From positions 202,549 to 266,548 of the forward strand of contig NZ_JBHRRZ010000017.1 of NCBI RefSeq assembly GCF_042643265.1: a stretch of 64,000 bases of DNA, written 5' to 3'. Positions 35,584-43,977 of the stretch are shown here, piece after piece. The position numbers were made by a program, and so were the translations under genes. The notes under the pieces were generated by a model. It was not told the origin of the DNA and made no database searches. It saw only the letters and a program-made list of their open reading frames with translations. The number at the start of each line of letters is the position of its first letter. Position 1 is the stretch's first letter. This DNA comes from Virgibacillus_O sediminis (GTDB lineage: Bacteria; Bacillota; Bacilli; Bacillales; Amphibacillaceae).

Positions 35584-36219
35584 TTAGGAAGCCCGTAATG
35601 AGCGGAAACCTTCACTCCAGGCAATCAGTTGATCAAGCATTTCCCCAGCATTTGCTCGATGATATGGTGCAGGGTTGAATTCACTCATGTTTTCAAAATC
35701 CGTCATCAGGGAGAACGTTACCGCCGTACGTACGTCTGCCATTTGGAGCTCTCCAAGGACGAGACGCATGTTCTCATGCGCACGGGCGCCCCCAAGGCTG
35801 CCATAACCGACAAATGCGGCTGCTTTGTTTGCTACTTCTGGCTTCAGATAGTCCAAGGCATTTTTCAACGCCCCTCCGGCTGTATGGTTATACTCAGGAG
35901 TGATGAAAATATAGCCATCAAAGGATGCCATTTTTTCCGACCAGCTTTTAACGGCTGCATCGGCTTCATCCTTCTCTCCATTCTGCAGCTCCTTGCCGAA
36001 CATTGGAAGCTTGAAATCAGCGAGGTTCACGATCTCATATTTTGCATTGTCGGCTTTTTCTGTTGATGCAAAATCATAGATCCAGTCGGCAACGGCCGTA
36101 CCATTTCGCCCTTCCCGCACACTTCCTTGAACAATAGCTATTCGCAGTGGATGATTATCCGTTGTTGCAGCGTCTTGCTTTTTGCCTGTTTTACCGAATA
36201 GTCTGCTTAAAAATCCCAC
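35584..36219 (-). CDS. NADPH-dependent FMN reductase, tandem copy 1
   Basis: A flavodoxin-fold reductase of 211 residues (NADPH_dep FMN reductase, azoreductase/chromate-reductase type). FMN-binding loops are QGSVREGRNG and FITPEYNHTAGGALKNALD. GTG 36219 is the apparent start, which adds about 25 residues in front of the paralogue's N-terminus; a later start cannot be excluded. It lies 33 bp after the paralogue at 36253, probably in one operon, and the two are strongly similar. Confidence 0.87.
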   Translation of the reverse strand: MGFLSRLFGKTGKKQDAATTDNHPLRIAIVQGSVREGRNGTAVADWIYDFASTEKADNAKYEIVNLADFKLPMFGKELQNGEKDEADAAVKSWSEKMASFDGYIFITPEYNHTAGGALKNALDYLKPEVANKAAAFVGYGSLGGARAHENMRLVLGELQMADVRTAVTFSLMTDFENMSEFNPAPYHRANAGEMLDQLIAWSEGFRSLRAS

Positions 36220-36252
36220 TTCTTCACCACCTGTCTCATTTTAATCCTTTAT

Positions 36253-36834
36253 TTATGCGTTTACTTCCTGCTTTTCGCGCACCTTTTTCAGGGCGCCACT
36301 CCAAGCAATCACTTGATCTAGCATTCCATTGGCATTTCCTGCATGGTATTCTGCCGGTTTGAATTCGCTCATATTTTCAAAGTCCGTCATCAATGAGAAG
36401 GTGACAGCTGTCTGTACATCAGCCACCTGGAGTTCGCCAAGGATCAAGCGCATATTCTCATGTGCACGCGTACCGCCAAGGCTGCCATAGCCGACAAACC
36501 CGGCTGCTTTATTGTTCAATTCAGGATTCAAGTAATCCAGGGCATTTTTCAGTGCCCCTCCGACTGCATGGTTATATTCAGGGGTGACGAAAATATAGCC
36601 GTCAAAAGATGCCATTTTTTCTGACCATCCTTTAATGGCCGCTTCTGCATCAGCCTGCTGCGCTTCCGGCACAGCCGCACCAAGGAATGGCAGGTTATAG
36701 TCAGCTAGATCGACAATTTCATAATCCACTCCCGCATCCTTCCTATTTACCGCAAAGTCATAGATCCAATTGGTTACAGCCTCTGCATTACGTCCTTGAC
36801 GTACACTTCCCAAAACAATTCCTATTTTAAGCAT
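36253..36834 (-). CDS. NADPH-dependent FMN reductase, tandem copy 2
   Basis: A 193-residue flavodoxin-fold reductase with LGSVRQGRNA and FVTPEYNHAVGGALKNALD, very close to the gene downstream (long identical runs such as YGSLGG and SLMTDFENMSEF). It probably reduces flavin, quinones, azo compounds or metals in oxidative or electrophile stress. AGGAGGAGAATGA precedes ATG 36834. It opens the two-gene operon behind an unusual set of AATTCAA boxes. Confidence 0.9.
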   Translation of the reverse strand: MLKIGIVLGSVRQGRNAEAVTNWIYDFAVNRKDAGVDYEIVDLADYNLPFLGAAVPEAQQADAEAAIKGWSEKMASFDGYIFVTPEYNHAVGGALKNALDYLNPELNNKAAGFVGYGSLGGTRAHENMRLILGELQVADVQTAVTFSLMTDFENMSEFKPAEYHAGNANGMLDQVIAWSGALKKVREKQEVNA

Positions 36835-36853
36835 TCATTCTCCTCCTAAGTAT

Positions 36854-36905
36854 CATTTTGAATTGAAGACAAAACTTAAGTTTAATTCAAAATGGTTTAA
36901 TTCAA
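36854..36905 (-). promoter_or_regulatory. Repeated AATTCAA boxes, candidate operator of the FMN reductase pair
   Basis: CATTTTGAATT (36854-36864) is exactly inverted at 36884-36894. TTTAATTCAA occurs as a direct repeat at 36881-36890 and 36896-36905. The boxes cover the region 20-70 bp before the operon start, where a promoter would lie. A MarR- or HxlR-type redox repressor is a reasonable guess, not shown. Confidence 0.5.
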
Positions 36906-37100
36906 TATAAAAATAGTAACATCTATTCATCAGTTTGGCAACTGTTATTCTTAATTTTACATCATAAAGTTACAAAAAGTAATTAAAGTGTAATTCTAAA
37001 CTTTTTTAAGCATAAAATCACCCTTAGCATAGACAGCGAAAAACCCGCTTTGCTTCTGAGTCAATCATTCATGAGAAACTCACCGGGAGCCAGGTCTTTC

Positions 37101-37153
37101 CCCACGCAAAAAATGCAGCTCATACTTTTTAACAGCTGCCTTTTTTGCGTGGG
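37101..37153 (-). terminator. Terminator of the DinB-like gene within a long inverted repeat
   Basis: CCCACGCAAAAAA-GCAGCT pairs with AGCTGC-TTTTTTGCGTGGG. The inner GCAGCT hairpin flanked by A and T tracts can act as a terminator; the outer CCCACGC/GCGTGGG arms extend the stem. Confidence 0.8.
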
Positions 37154-37165
37154 AGGAAATAGTCC

Positions 37166-37648
37166 TCACCGGGTATGTTTTTTTCTTAGCCTGCGGTAGA
37201 TTTGTTTCACTGCCTCCAGGTGCAAACCCTCGTGGAAAAAGCTGAACATCAATGTATCACCTGCTGTATGGAAGGTGATACCGGCTGAGTTTGTAAATGG
37301 TTCTGGCAGCTCCTCTTCCAGCTTCCCTAGGTGGGAACGTTTAATCCGCTCTCTCTGTTCATCCAGCACTTCCTCAATTTGCTCAAGAGACGGAGGAGTT
37401 CCTTGCCAGTCGGCGGGGCTGCTTCCAGGCGCAAAATAATCTGAGAAATTCTCCGGAACTTTTGCCTCTTCACCAAGCACCCCGTATGCCAGTTTCTCCT
37501 GAATAAGGGCAATATGGCCGAAATTCCACCGGATATTATTGCGGGAGTCTTCTGGGACTTGATCAACCAGTTCCTCCGGTATACGATCAATCGTTTGAAT
37601 GGTCATATCCCGGACCTTGTCCATATGGTTGAATATAAGCTGTTCCAT
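37166..37648 (-). CDS. DinB-like four-helix metal-binding protein
   Basis: A 160-residue member of the DinB/YfiT superfamily. Candidate metal ligands are His in RWNFGHIALIQE (about residue 46) and the pair in FFHEGLHLEAV (about 138 and 142). Such proteins often act in thiol-dependent transferase reactions or stress, but no substrate can be given. AGAAGGAGGAAACATAGC precedes ATG 37648. Confidence 0.85.
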   Translation of the reverse strand: MEQLIFNHMDKVRDMTIQTIDRIPEELVDQVPEDSRNNIRWNFGHIALIQEKLAYGVLGEEAKVPENFSDYFAPGSSPADWQGTPPSLEQIEEVLDEQRERIKRSHLGKLEEELPEPFTNSAGITFHTAGDTLMFSFFHEGLHLEAVKQIYRRLRKKHTR

Positions 37649-37764
37649 GCTATGTTTCCTCCTTCTGTCATCTGTCTTTGAAATTCTGTTCTATTCTGTA
37701 TCTCTAGTGTTACTGATTTCTATTTTCGTGTTCCTGCCCTGAATTTCCTCCCTGACATAGAAAA

Positions 37765-37830
37765 TTCCCCTCACCCGTCTTGAAGAATCTTCCCACGATC
37801 GACGCTTCTTAATGTCGGGGTAGAGGGGAA
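37765..37830. other. Unassigned long imperfect hairpin
   Basis: TTCCCCTC-ACCC...GGGGT-GAGGGGAA arms, with a further GAAG/CTTC pairing inside, enclose about 30 nt. It lies in the 276-bp gap between mccB and the DinB-like gene and could be a leader RNA or weak terminator (TTTTC follows on the minus strand). Confidence 0.45.
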
Positions 37831-37897
37831 GCAGTCTCATCTGTCGCTTGGTTTAGAATGCCGATGTCGATCAGCCAGGCCATTTTCCTTCAAAAAA

Positions 37898-37924
37898 AGG
37901 CAGGGGCATAACTGACCCCCGTTA
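37898..37924 (-). terminator. Terminator of the yrrT-mccAB operon
   Basis: CGGGGGTCAGTTATGCCCCTG stem-loop followed by CCTTTTTTT on the minus strand. Confidence 0.7.
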
Positions 37925-39055
37925 CTAAAGTGCCTGCTTGAGGTCTTCTATCAAATCGTCCCCATCTTCAATTCCAACCGAAATCCGAATCAGGCCGTCC
38001 GAGATCCCCAGCTCTCTTCTTCTTTCAGCCGGGATGGAGGCATGCGTCATCTTTGCAGGCATGGATATCAGGCTTTCGACAGCACCGAGGCTTTCTGCCA
38101 GAGTGAAATAGTTGACCTGCGAGATCACTTGCTCCGCTGCTTCGCCACTGCCCACCTCGAAAGAAAGCATACCGCCGTAACCGTCCCCCTGCTTCTTAGC
38201 TATCTGGTGGCCGGGATGGCTTTTCAATCCTGGATAGTGGATAGCAGAAACCTTGGGGTGCTCCTTTAGAAAAGCTGCGATTTTTTGGGCATTTGCCTCA
38301 ATCGCCTCCATCCTTAAGGCAAGTGTCTTAATCCCCCGCATCAGCAACCATGAATCTTGCGGCCCCAGTATTCCTCCCGCTGAATTCTGGATGAAATGGA
38401 GTTTTTCCGATAGCTTACTATCTCTCACGGCCACCAGCCCCGCTACTACATCACTATGGCCGCCAATATACTTAGTTGCACTGTGAAGCACGATATCTGC
38501 ACCTAATTCCAATGGCCGCTGCCAGTATGGACTGGCAAATGTATTATCGACTACCAATAGCAAGTCATGGTCTTTGGCGATCCGGGCCATTTCTTGAATG
38601 TCGGTGATCTTAAGGAGTGGATTAGTCGGTGTCTCAATAAACAGGGCCTTGGTATCTTTAGTAATGGATTCTTCCACCTTTTGCGGGTTGCTTGTGTCCA
38701 CGAAGCTATGGTGCAGGCCGAAACGGTTCAACACCTTGCTCATCAGCCGGTAAGATCCGCCGTACACATCATCTGTCAAGATTATATGATCCCCCGCCTC
38801 CATCAACATCATTACCGAAGTGATAGCCGCCATCCCGGAAGCAAATGCGTACCCTTCCTTCCCATTCTCCAAATCAGCAATCAACTGTTCCAGCGCATGC
38901 CTGGTCGGATTGCCCGTTCGGGAATACTCGAATCCCCGGTGCTTACCGACACTTTCCTGTTCAAAGGTGCTCACCTGATAGATCGGCACCGAAACAGCTC
39001 CGGTCTGGTCATCTTTGCTGATTCCTCCATGGATCATTTTCGTTTTGCTTCTCAC
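37925..39055 (-). CDS. mccB: Cystathionine gamma-lyase / homocysteine gamma-lyase
   Basis: PLP enzyme of the Cys/Met-metabolism family, 376 residues, splitting cystathionine to cysteine, 2-oxobutyrate and ammonia (YrhB). The PLP lysine lies in SATKYIGGHSDVVAG; SGMAAI and DNTFASPYWQRP are also present. GTG 39055 follows GGGAGGGGCGGTTAATA; an ATG six codons on is the alternative. It overlaps mccA by 47 bp, unusually long for a coupled pair. Confidence 0.92.
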   Translation of the reverse strand: MRSKTKMIHGGISKDDQTGAVSVPIYQVSTFEQESVGKHRGFEYSRTGNPTRHALEQLIADLENGKEGYAFASGMAAITSVMMLMEAGDHIILTDDVYGGSYRLMSKVLNRFGLHHSFVDTSNPQKVEESITKDTKALFIETPTNPLLKITDIQEMARIAKDHDLLLVVDNTFASPYWQRPLELGADIVLHSATKYIGGHSDVVAGLVAVRDSKLSEKLHFIQNSAGGILGPQDSWLLMRGIKTLALRMEAIEANAQKIAAFLKEHPKVSAIHYPGLKSHPGHQIAKKQGDGYGGMLSFEVGSGEAAEQVISQVNYFTLAESLGAVESLISMPAKMTHASIPAERRRELGISDGLIRISVGIEDGDDLIEDLKQAL

Positions 39056-39995
39056 TATTAACCGCCCCTCCCATTCTAGTTATATCGTAAATTTGTTTGC
39101 TTAAATAGCGATCGCTCCCGTCCGGGAAAATCGTGACAATCATCGACCCGGATGGAGCACGGCGAGCCTCTTCCAAAGCTGCATACATGGCTGCGCCCGA
39201 GGAACTCCCAACTAATAACCCTTCCTTTCCAGCCAGCTCTCTTACCATTCGGAAAGCATCCGCATCGGGGACCGTATGAACTTCATCCATCAGCTTCCTG
39301 TCCATATAGTCAGGGAGAAATTCCATGCCAATCCCCTCTGTCAAATGAGGGCCGGGCTTTCCTCCACCGATGATCGACCCTTCAGGCTCCACGATGGAAG
39401 CACGGAGGTCCGGATTCTTTTCTTTCAAAAACCGGGCCGTCCCCATAAATGTCCCGCCTGTTCCCGCTCCGGCAACAAATACGTCGATTCTTCCGCCTAA
39501 ACCCTTCCAAATCTCTGGACCGATTGTCTGGTAATAGGCCATTGGATTAGCAGGATTTGAAAATTGCCTGGGAGAATAGCTTCCAGGGATTTTCTCCAAC
39601 AATTCTTCAGTCTTCCGGATTGCCCCCTTCACCCCCTCATTCGCAGGGGTATGCACTATTTCCCCACCCAGTGCCTCCATCAGTGACTGCTTTTCCATAC
39701 TGAAATGCTCTGGTACACAAAAAATGATACGGAGGTTTCTCTGCAGTGCAGCAAGTGCCAGGCCGATACCGGTGTTCCCGGCAGTCGGCTCAATAATTGT
39801 CCCTCCTTCCTGCACACGGCCCTGGCTGAGCGCCTCATCAATCAACTTTCTGCCGAGTCTGTCTTTGACACTTCCGCCCGGGTTGAATCCCTCCAATTTC
39901 GCAAAAAGACGCACTCCTTCAGGCAGTTGGAAATTGGTGAGCTCTATTAACGGTGTATTGCCGACCAATTCATGAACGGAATGATATACCGCCAT
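39009..39995 (-). CDS. mccA: Cystathionine beta-synthase-type OASS family enzyme
   Basis: PLP fold-type II enzyme (YrhA) that makes cystathionine from homocysteine and an activated serine. About 328 residues. The PLP lysine is in GGSVKDRLG (about residue 42), the phosphate loop in AGTGGTFMG, and the substrate loop in EPTAGNTGIGLAL. There is no CBS regulatory domain. ATG 39995 (MAVYHSVHELVGNTPL) is preferred; the GTG at 40007 abuts AAAGGG. It stands between yrrT and mccB as in B. subtilis, minus mtnN. Confidence 0.92.
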   Translation of the reverse strand: MAVYHSVHELVGNTPLIELTNFQLPEGVRLFAKLEGFNPGGSVKDRLGRKLIDEALSQGRVQEGGTIIEPTAGNTGIGLALAALQRNLRIIFCVPEHFSMEKQSLMEALGGEIVHTPANEGVKGAIRKTEELLEKIPGSYSPRQFSNPANPMAYYQTIGPEIWKGLGGRIDVFVAGAGTGGTFMGTARFLKEKNPDLRASIVEPEGSIIGGGKPGPHLTEGIGMEFLPDYMDRKLMDEVHTVPDADAFRMVRELAGKEGLLVGSSSGAAMYAALEEARRAPSGSMIVTIFPDGSDRYLSKQIYDITRMGGAVNSEKQNENDPWRNQQR

Positions 39996-40032
39996 TTCTT
40001 TTCTCACCCCTTTCTAAGGTTATGGACACCTA

Positions 40033-40686
40033 TCAATCCGCTCCAATTTGCTCCTTTACTGCTTCCAACAGCCACACAAAATCATTCATCCGCTCCAGCC
40101 GGGTCTTCCACCCATTCTTTTCAAACAACTCCTTGATATCGCCTGTGTAAGGGTAGAACTCCCTCTCCAAGTCATTCGCCAACGCAGCAAACCCTCGGCT
40201 CCGTGCATCTTTTACTGCTTGATCATGTTCTTCCTCCGAACGGAACATGGTATCGGCAAAAATAATCCTTCCTCCAGGGGGAAGCATTCTTCCAAACTGC
40301 TGAACCGCTTTTTCCTTCTCATCCTTTGACAGATGATGGAAGGCATAACTGCTTGCAACGGTATCTACCGGTTTGCCGATATCCGGAAAGGTAAGAAAGT
40401 CCCCATCCAGTACAGTAAGGTTTGGAAATTTCCCCCTCGCAATGGTGCGCATACTGTGAGAAGGCTCTATCCCGATCACCTCATGGCCGACCTCCATCAT
40501 CTTCTTTGCCAAATTCCCTGTTCCTGTTCCAAACTCCAATACCGTCCCTTTCACCCGATCTGCTACTTCCTGCAATATTTCATCATATCTATGGAAAACA
40601 GCCGCATATTGGGGGTCCTCGCCGGCTACACTCTTGTCATAGTCCGCGGCCCAACCTTCAAAAATCTCAATGAATTCCCTGCCCAT
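40033..40686 (-). CDS. yrrT: SAM-dependent methyltransferase YrrT
   Basis: A class I methyltransferase of 217 residues with motif I LEFGTGTGNLA (about residues 50-60). Its gene starts the operon yrrT-mccA-mccB, which recycles methionine sulfur to cysteine through S-adenosylhomocysteine and homocysteine. In B. subtilis mtnN lies after yrrT; here mccA follows directly, with a 37-bp gap to its preferred start. GAGGAGGGGTGTGA precedes ATG 40686. The substrate of YrrT is not established. Confidence 0.9.
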   Translation of the reverse strand: MGREFIEIFEGWAADYDKSVAGEDPQYAAVFHRYDEILQEVADRVKGTVLEFGTGTGNLAKKMMEVGHEVIGIEPSHSMRTIARGKFPNLTVLDGDFLTFPDIGKPVDTVASSYAFHHLSKDEKEKAVQQFGRMLPPGGRIIFADTMFRSEEEHDQAVKDARSRGFAALANDLEREFYPYTGDIKELFEKNGWKTRLERMNDFVWLLEAVKEQIGAD

Positions 40687-40890
40687 TCACACCCCTCCTC
40701 TTTTTAAAACATATTAAAATACTAGGAATAGTCATATTATATACAGCAGCTTCTCAGACGTTCCTTCTATCTTGTAGTTTTTGGATGAAAAACAGAATAA
40801 AGAAGCAAATAAGCGACGTACGGAGAGGCAGGCCCCTAAAACACTAAAGCAGACAAGGCTATTCCTACCTAGTAATGAAACTTTCTTAAT

Positions 40891-40925
40891 AAAAAAATCC
40901 CGCACTTAATGACAAGTACGGGAGA
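40891..40925 (-). terminator. Terminator of the nhaC locus
   Basis: TCCCGTACTT/AAGTGCGGGA stem followed by TTTTTTTATT on the minus strand. Confidence 0.88.
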
Positions 40926-40952
40926 AACTTATATTGATAGATGAATCACTGT

Positions 40953-42298
40953 CTAGCCAGTGATTAATTCTTTATTGCTGTCTCCATCCATCTTTTTGAT
41001 GTTTTTTATATAAGCAATACTATAGCCAGTGGTCGCAAATATTATGGAGATGATAGGAACGGTAAAGTTAACAATGGCATATGGCGCATACTGGAAGGCA
41101 TTTACCCCAAGCGTCCCGAAGATAAATACACCACATGTATTCCAAGGGATGAACACGGATGTCAGCGTACCGCCGTCCTCGAGTGCTCTGGAAAGGTTCT
41201 TGGAATGAAGGTTTTTCTTTTTGTATGCTTCACTGTACATTCTGGATGGTACTACAATCGAGATGTATTGTTCCGAACAGGTGACGTTCGTAGCAAAGCA
41301 GGAAGCAATGGTAATAATGATTAGGCTTTTTGCAGACTTGGCAATTTTAAGGATATGCATCACAATTGCTGCCAGCATCCCCGTATGCTCCAAGATGCCA
41401 CCGAAAGTCATTGCTACTAAGGTTAAAGACACCGTATACATCATGGATTCCAGACCGCCGTGGCAAAAGTATCTCCCTGGATGAAAACCTGACAGAGAAA
41501 CCCGAGAATGACACCTACCAATAATGCAGGAACGGCGGGTACCTTCTTTGCAACCAAAACAATCACTGCCAATGGTACCAACAAGAGCCAGGGTGAAATG
41601 ACAAAACTGCTGTCCATCACAGTAGCTGTCTGGCCAATTTCCACAACATTTATCGATCCATCACTAAAATTCCTGCCCATGAACCAATAAGCAACCAATG
41701 CAATCCCTAGCGCAGGGATGGTCGAATGAAACATATGTTTAATATGCTCGAACAGATTGGTCCCGGTCAATCCGGATGCCAGATTGGTTGTATCAGATAA
41801 TGGCGACATCTTGTCTCCGAAGTAAGCACCGGATATCACGGCCCCGGCAACCATTGGGGCAGATATACCCAGACTCATACCGATGCCCATTCCTGCCACC
41901 CCGATCGTACCCATTGTGGACCAGGAGCTTCCGATAGCCAGCGCCACAATGGCACATATAATACAAATGGTCACTAAGAACAAGGAAGGTGTAATAAGCT
42001 CTAGTCCATAATAAATCATGGTAGCCACAATCCCTCCGCCAATCCAAGCGCCGATTGTCAGACCGACCAGCAGGATGATCAGAATGGCAGGGAGTGCTAG
42101 CCTTATTCCTTTATACATGCTTTCTTCAATTTCCTTCCAAGTGAACCCTGATAACCATGCTGTCACCCCTGCAACCAACGTTCCTAGAATAAGCGGAATG
42201 TGCGGATCCCCTTCAAACACGATAATAGTGACAGCCATGATAGTAATCATGGCTATTAAAGGTATCAGAGCCCTTTGAACAGATATTTCCTTCTTCAT
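40953..42298 (-). pseudogene. nhaC: NhaC-family Na+/H+ antiporter split by a frameshift
   Basis: The upstream frame (42298-41441, 285 residues) holds the N-terminal membrane segments with GSSWSTMGTIGVAGMGIG and GAYFGDKMSPLSDTTNLAS. The downstream frame (to 40953) holds the rest, with EHTGMLAA and SEQYISIVVPSRMY. Reading HGGLESMMYTVSL in the second frame shows the join: the shift falls at about 41458-41466, where one extra C would restore one frame of about 448 codons. The upstream stop overlaps the downstream ATG, so two coupled polypeptides are possible but less likely. GGAGGGATTAA precedes ATG 42298. Confidence 0.85.
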
Positions 42299-42566
42299 TT
42301 AATCCCTCCACTGTTGAATAGTTCCACACTATATAGTGCTTCTATTTCGCTCCTGAAAATGCTCAGAGAAATATATGTAAACGTTATCATAACATGATAG
42401 AGTTTATTATACTACAAAAATTTAAATTTCCAATCTATTAAAATTCACCCCAGACCCTATGGTTCCTTTTCCATCCTTCACCTTGATAATCACCACCCAG
42501 ATGTTAGAATGAAACAAAGCATGATAGAGAATAAATGCTAATCCCAGACAGAGGAGAGAATGATAG

Positions 42567-43736
42567 ATGAGTATGGAACAGAGCACAGCAGAGAATGGAA
42601 TGTTCGGGGAGTTTGGGGGAAGCTTTATCCCGGAAGACCTGAAAAAGGTATTGGATGGAATCGCAGAAGCTTTTGAGACCTATAAGAATGACCCCGAATT
42701 CCTTGAGGACTACGAGTATTATTTAAGGGAATATGTCGGGCGTGAAAATCCGCTGACTTTCGCCCAGAATCTTACAGAGAAAGTCGGCGGGGCAAAAATC
42801 TATTTGAAACGCGAGGACTTGAACCATACAGGCGCCCATAAAATCAATAATGTCATCGGGCAGATCCTATTGGCGAAACGGATGGGGGCTTCCCGAATCA
42901 TCGCCGAAACCGGAGCCGGACAACATGGTGTAGCCACGGCCACCGCTGCAGCCATGTTCGGTCTGCCGTGTACCATCTATATGGGAAAAGTGGATACAGA
43001 AAGACAAAAGCTCAATGTATTCCGTATGGAACTACTTGGGGCTGAGGTGGTTGCTGTAGAGAAAGGACAGGGCCGGCTAAAAGATGCCGTGGATGTGGCT
43101 TTGGAAGATCTTATCGCCAACTCGGATCATACCTTCTATCTGATTGGTTCGGCGGTCGGGCCGCATCCATATCCAAGCATCGTCAAACACTTTCAGGCGG
43201 TGATCAGTCTGGAATCCAAACGCCAGATCCTTGATAAAGAAGGAGAGCTCCCTGCAGCAGTGATTGCCTGCACAGGCGGCGGCAGTAATGCCATTGGAGC
43301 ATTCGCCCATTATATCAAGGAAGATAAGGTGAGGCTAATCGGAGTGGAGCCGGAAGAGGCGGCAACCATCTCCAAGGGGGTTCCTGCCGTCCTGCATGGC
43401 TATAAATCCCTGACCCTGCTCGATGAGAATGGTGAGCCTGAACCGACGTACTCAATTGCAGCCGGGCTGGACTACCCCGGAGTCGGACCGGAGCACAGCC
43501 ACTTGAAAATGAGTGGACGCGGCGAATATGTAACAGCAAGCGGGCAGGAAGCATTGGAAGCATTCCAGGAACTGTCCAAGGTTGAGGGCATTATCCCTGC
43601 ATTAGAAAGCTCCCATGCTGTAGCTCATGCCATCAAGGTTGCAAAACAGCTGCCACAGGACGAAGCCGTCATCGTCAATCTCTCCGGCCGGGGAGATAAG
43701 GACGTTGATCAAGTCTTTGAAATGATTAAAAACTAA
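42567..43736 (+). CDS. trpB: Tryptophan synthase beta chain, stand-alone
   Basis: PLP enzyme joining indole and serine to tryptophan, 389 residues. The PLP lysine is in TGAHKINN, the catalytic Glu in ETGAGQHG, and the phosphate loop is GGGSNAIGAF. No trpA or other trp gene lies beside it, unlike the usual trp operon. It could be a second TrpB that salvages indole, or the only copy if trpA is elsewhere. GAGGAGAGAATGATAG precedes the ATG at 42567. Confidence 0.94.
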   Translation: MSMEQSTAENGMFGEFGGSFIPEDLKKVLDGIAEAFETYKNDPEFLEDYEYYLREYVGRENPLTFAQNLTEKVGGAKIYLKREDLNHTGAHKINNVIGQILLAKRMGASRIIAETGAGQHGVATATAAAMFGLPCTIYMGKVDTERQKLNVFRMELLGAEVVAVEKGQGRLKDAVDVALEDLIANSDHTFYLIGSAVGPHPYPSIVKHFQAVISLESKRQILDKEGELPAAVIACTGGGSNAIGAFAHYIKEDKVRLIGVEPEEAATISKGVPAVLHGYKSLTLLDENGEPEPTYSIAAGLDYPGVGPEHSHLKMSGRGEYVTASGQEALEAFQELSKVEGIIPALESSHAVAHAIKVAKQLPQDEAVIVNLSGRGDKDVDQVFEMIKN

Positions 43737-43857
43737 GTGAAAGAACAAAAGGCTAAGTAAGCATCCGGCCGGCAATCCACCTGATTAGCAGAGAAAGACT
43801 ATCAGTGGACCGATAAACACTGCTTCCCTAGGCTTCCTAAAACCATCTAACACTCGG

Positions 43858-43888
43858 AGCTGTCCCTACCAAGGGGGCAGCTTTTTTA
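43858..43888 (+). terminator. Terminator after trpB
   Basis: AGCTGTCCC/GGGGGCAGCT stem followed by TTTTTTATA, about 120 bp past the stop. Confidence 0.75.
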
Positions 43889-43977
43889 TATTGAGTTCCT
43901 CTCTCCAACGCCACACTAATAAGCCTGAGCAGTCATGCACATACTAAGGCTATCCAACGTAATCCAGGAGGGTGCAT

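Larger units (their letters stand above)
36835..37165. other. 331-bp intergenic region before the FMN reductases
   Basis: It contains the AATTCAA box cluster (36854-36905) and, at the far end, the long DinB-gene terminator hairpin (37101-37153). The 190 bp between are A/T-rich and show no gene. Confidence 0.7.

Noticed and set aside
40723..40738. TAGGAATAGTCATATT before yrrT, like half of a CymR box
   Set aside because: Only the first half matches the consensus; CymR control is expected from B. subtilis but not supported well enough here.
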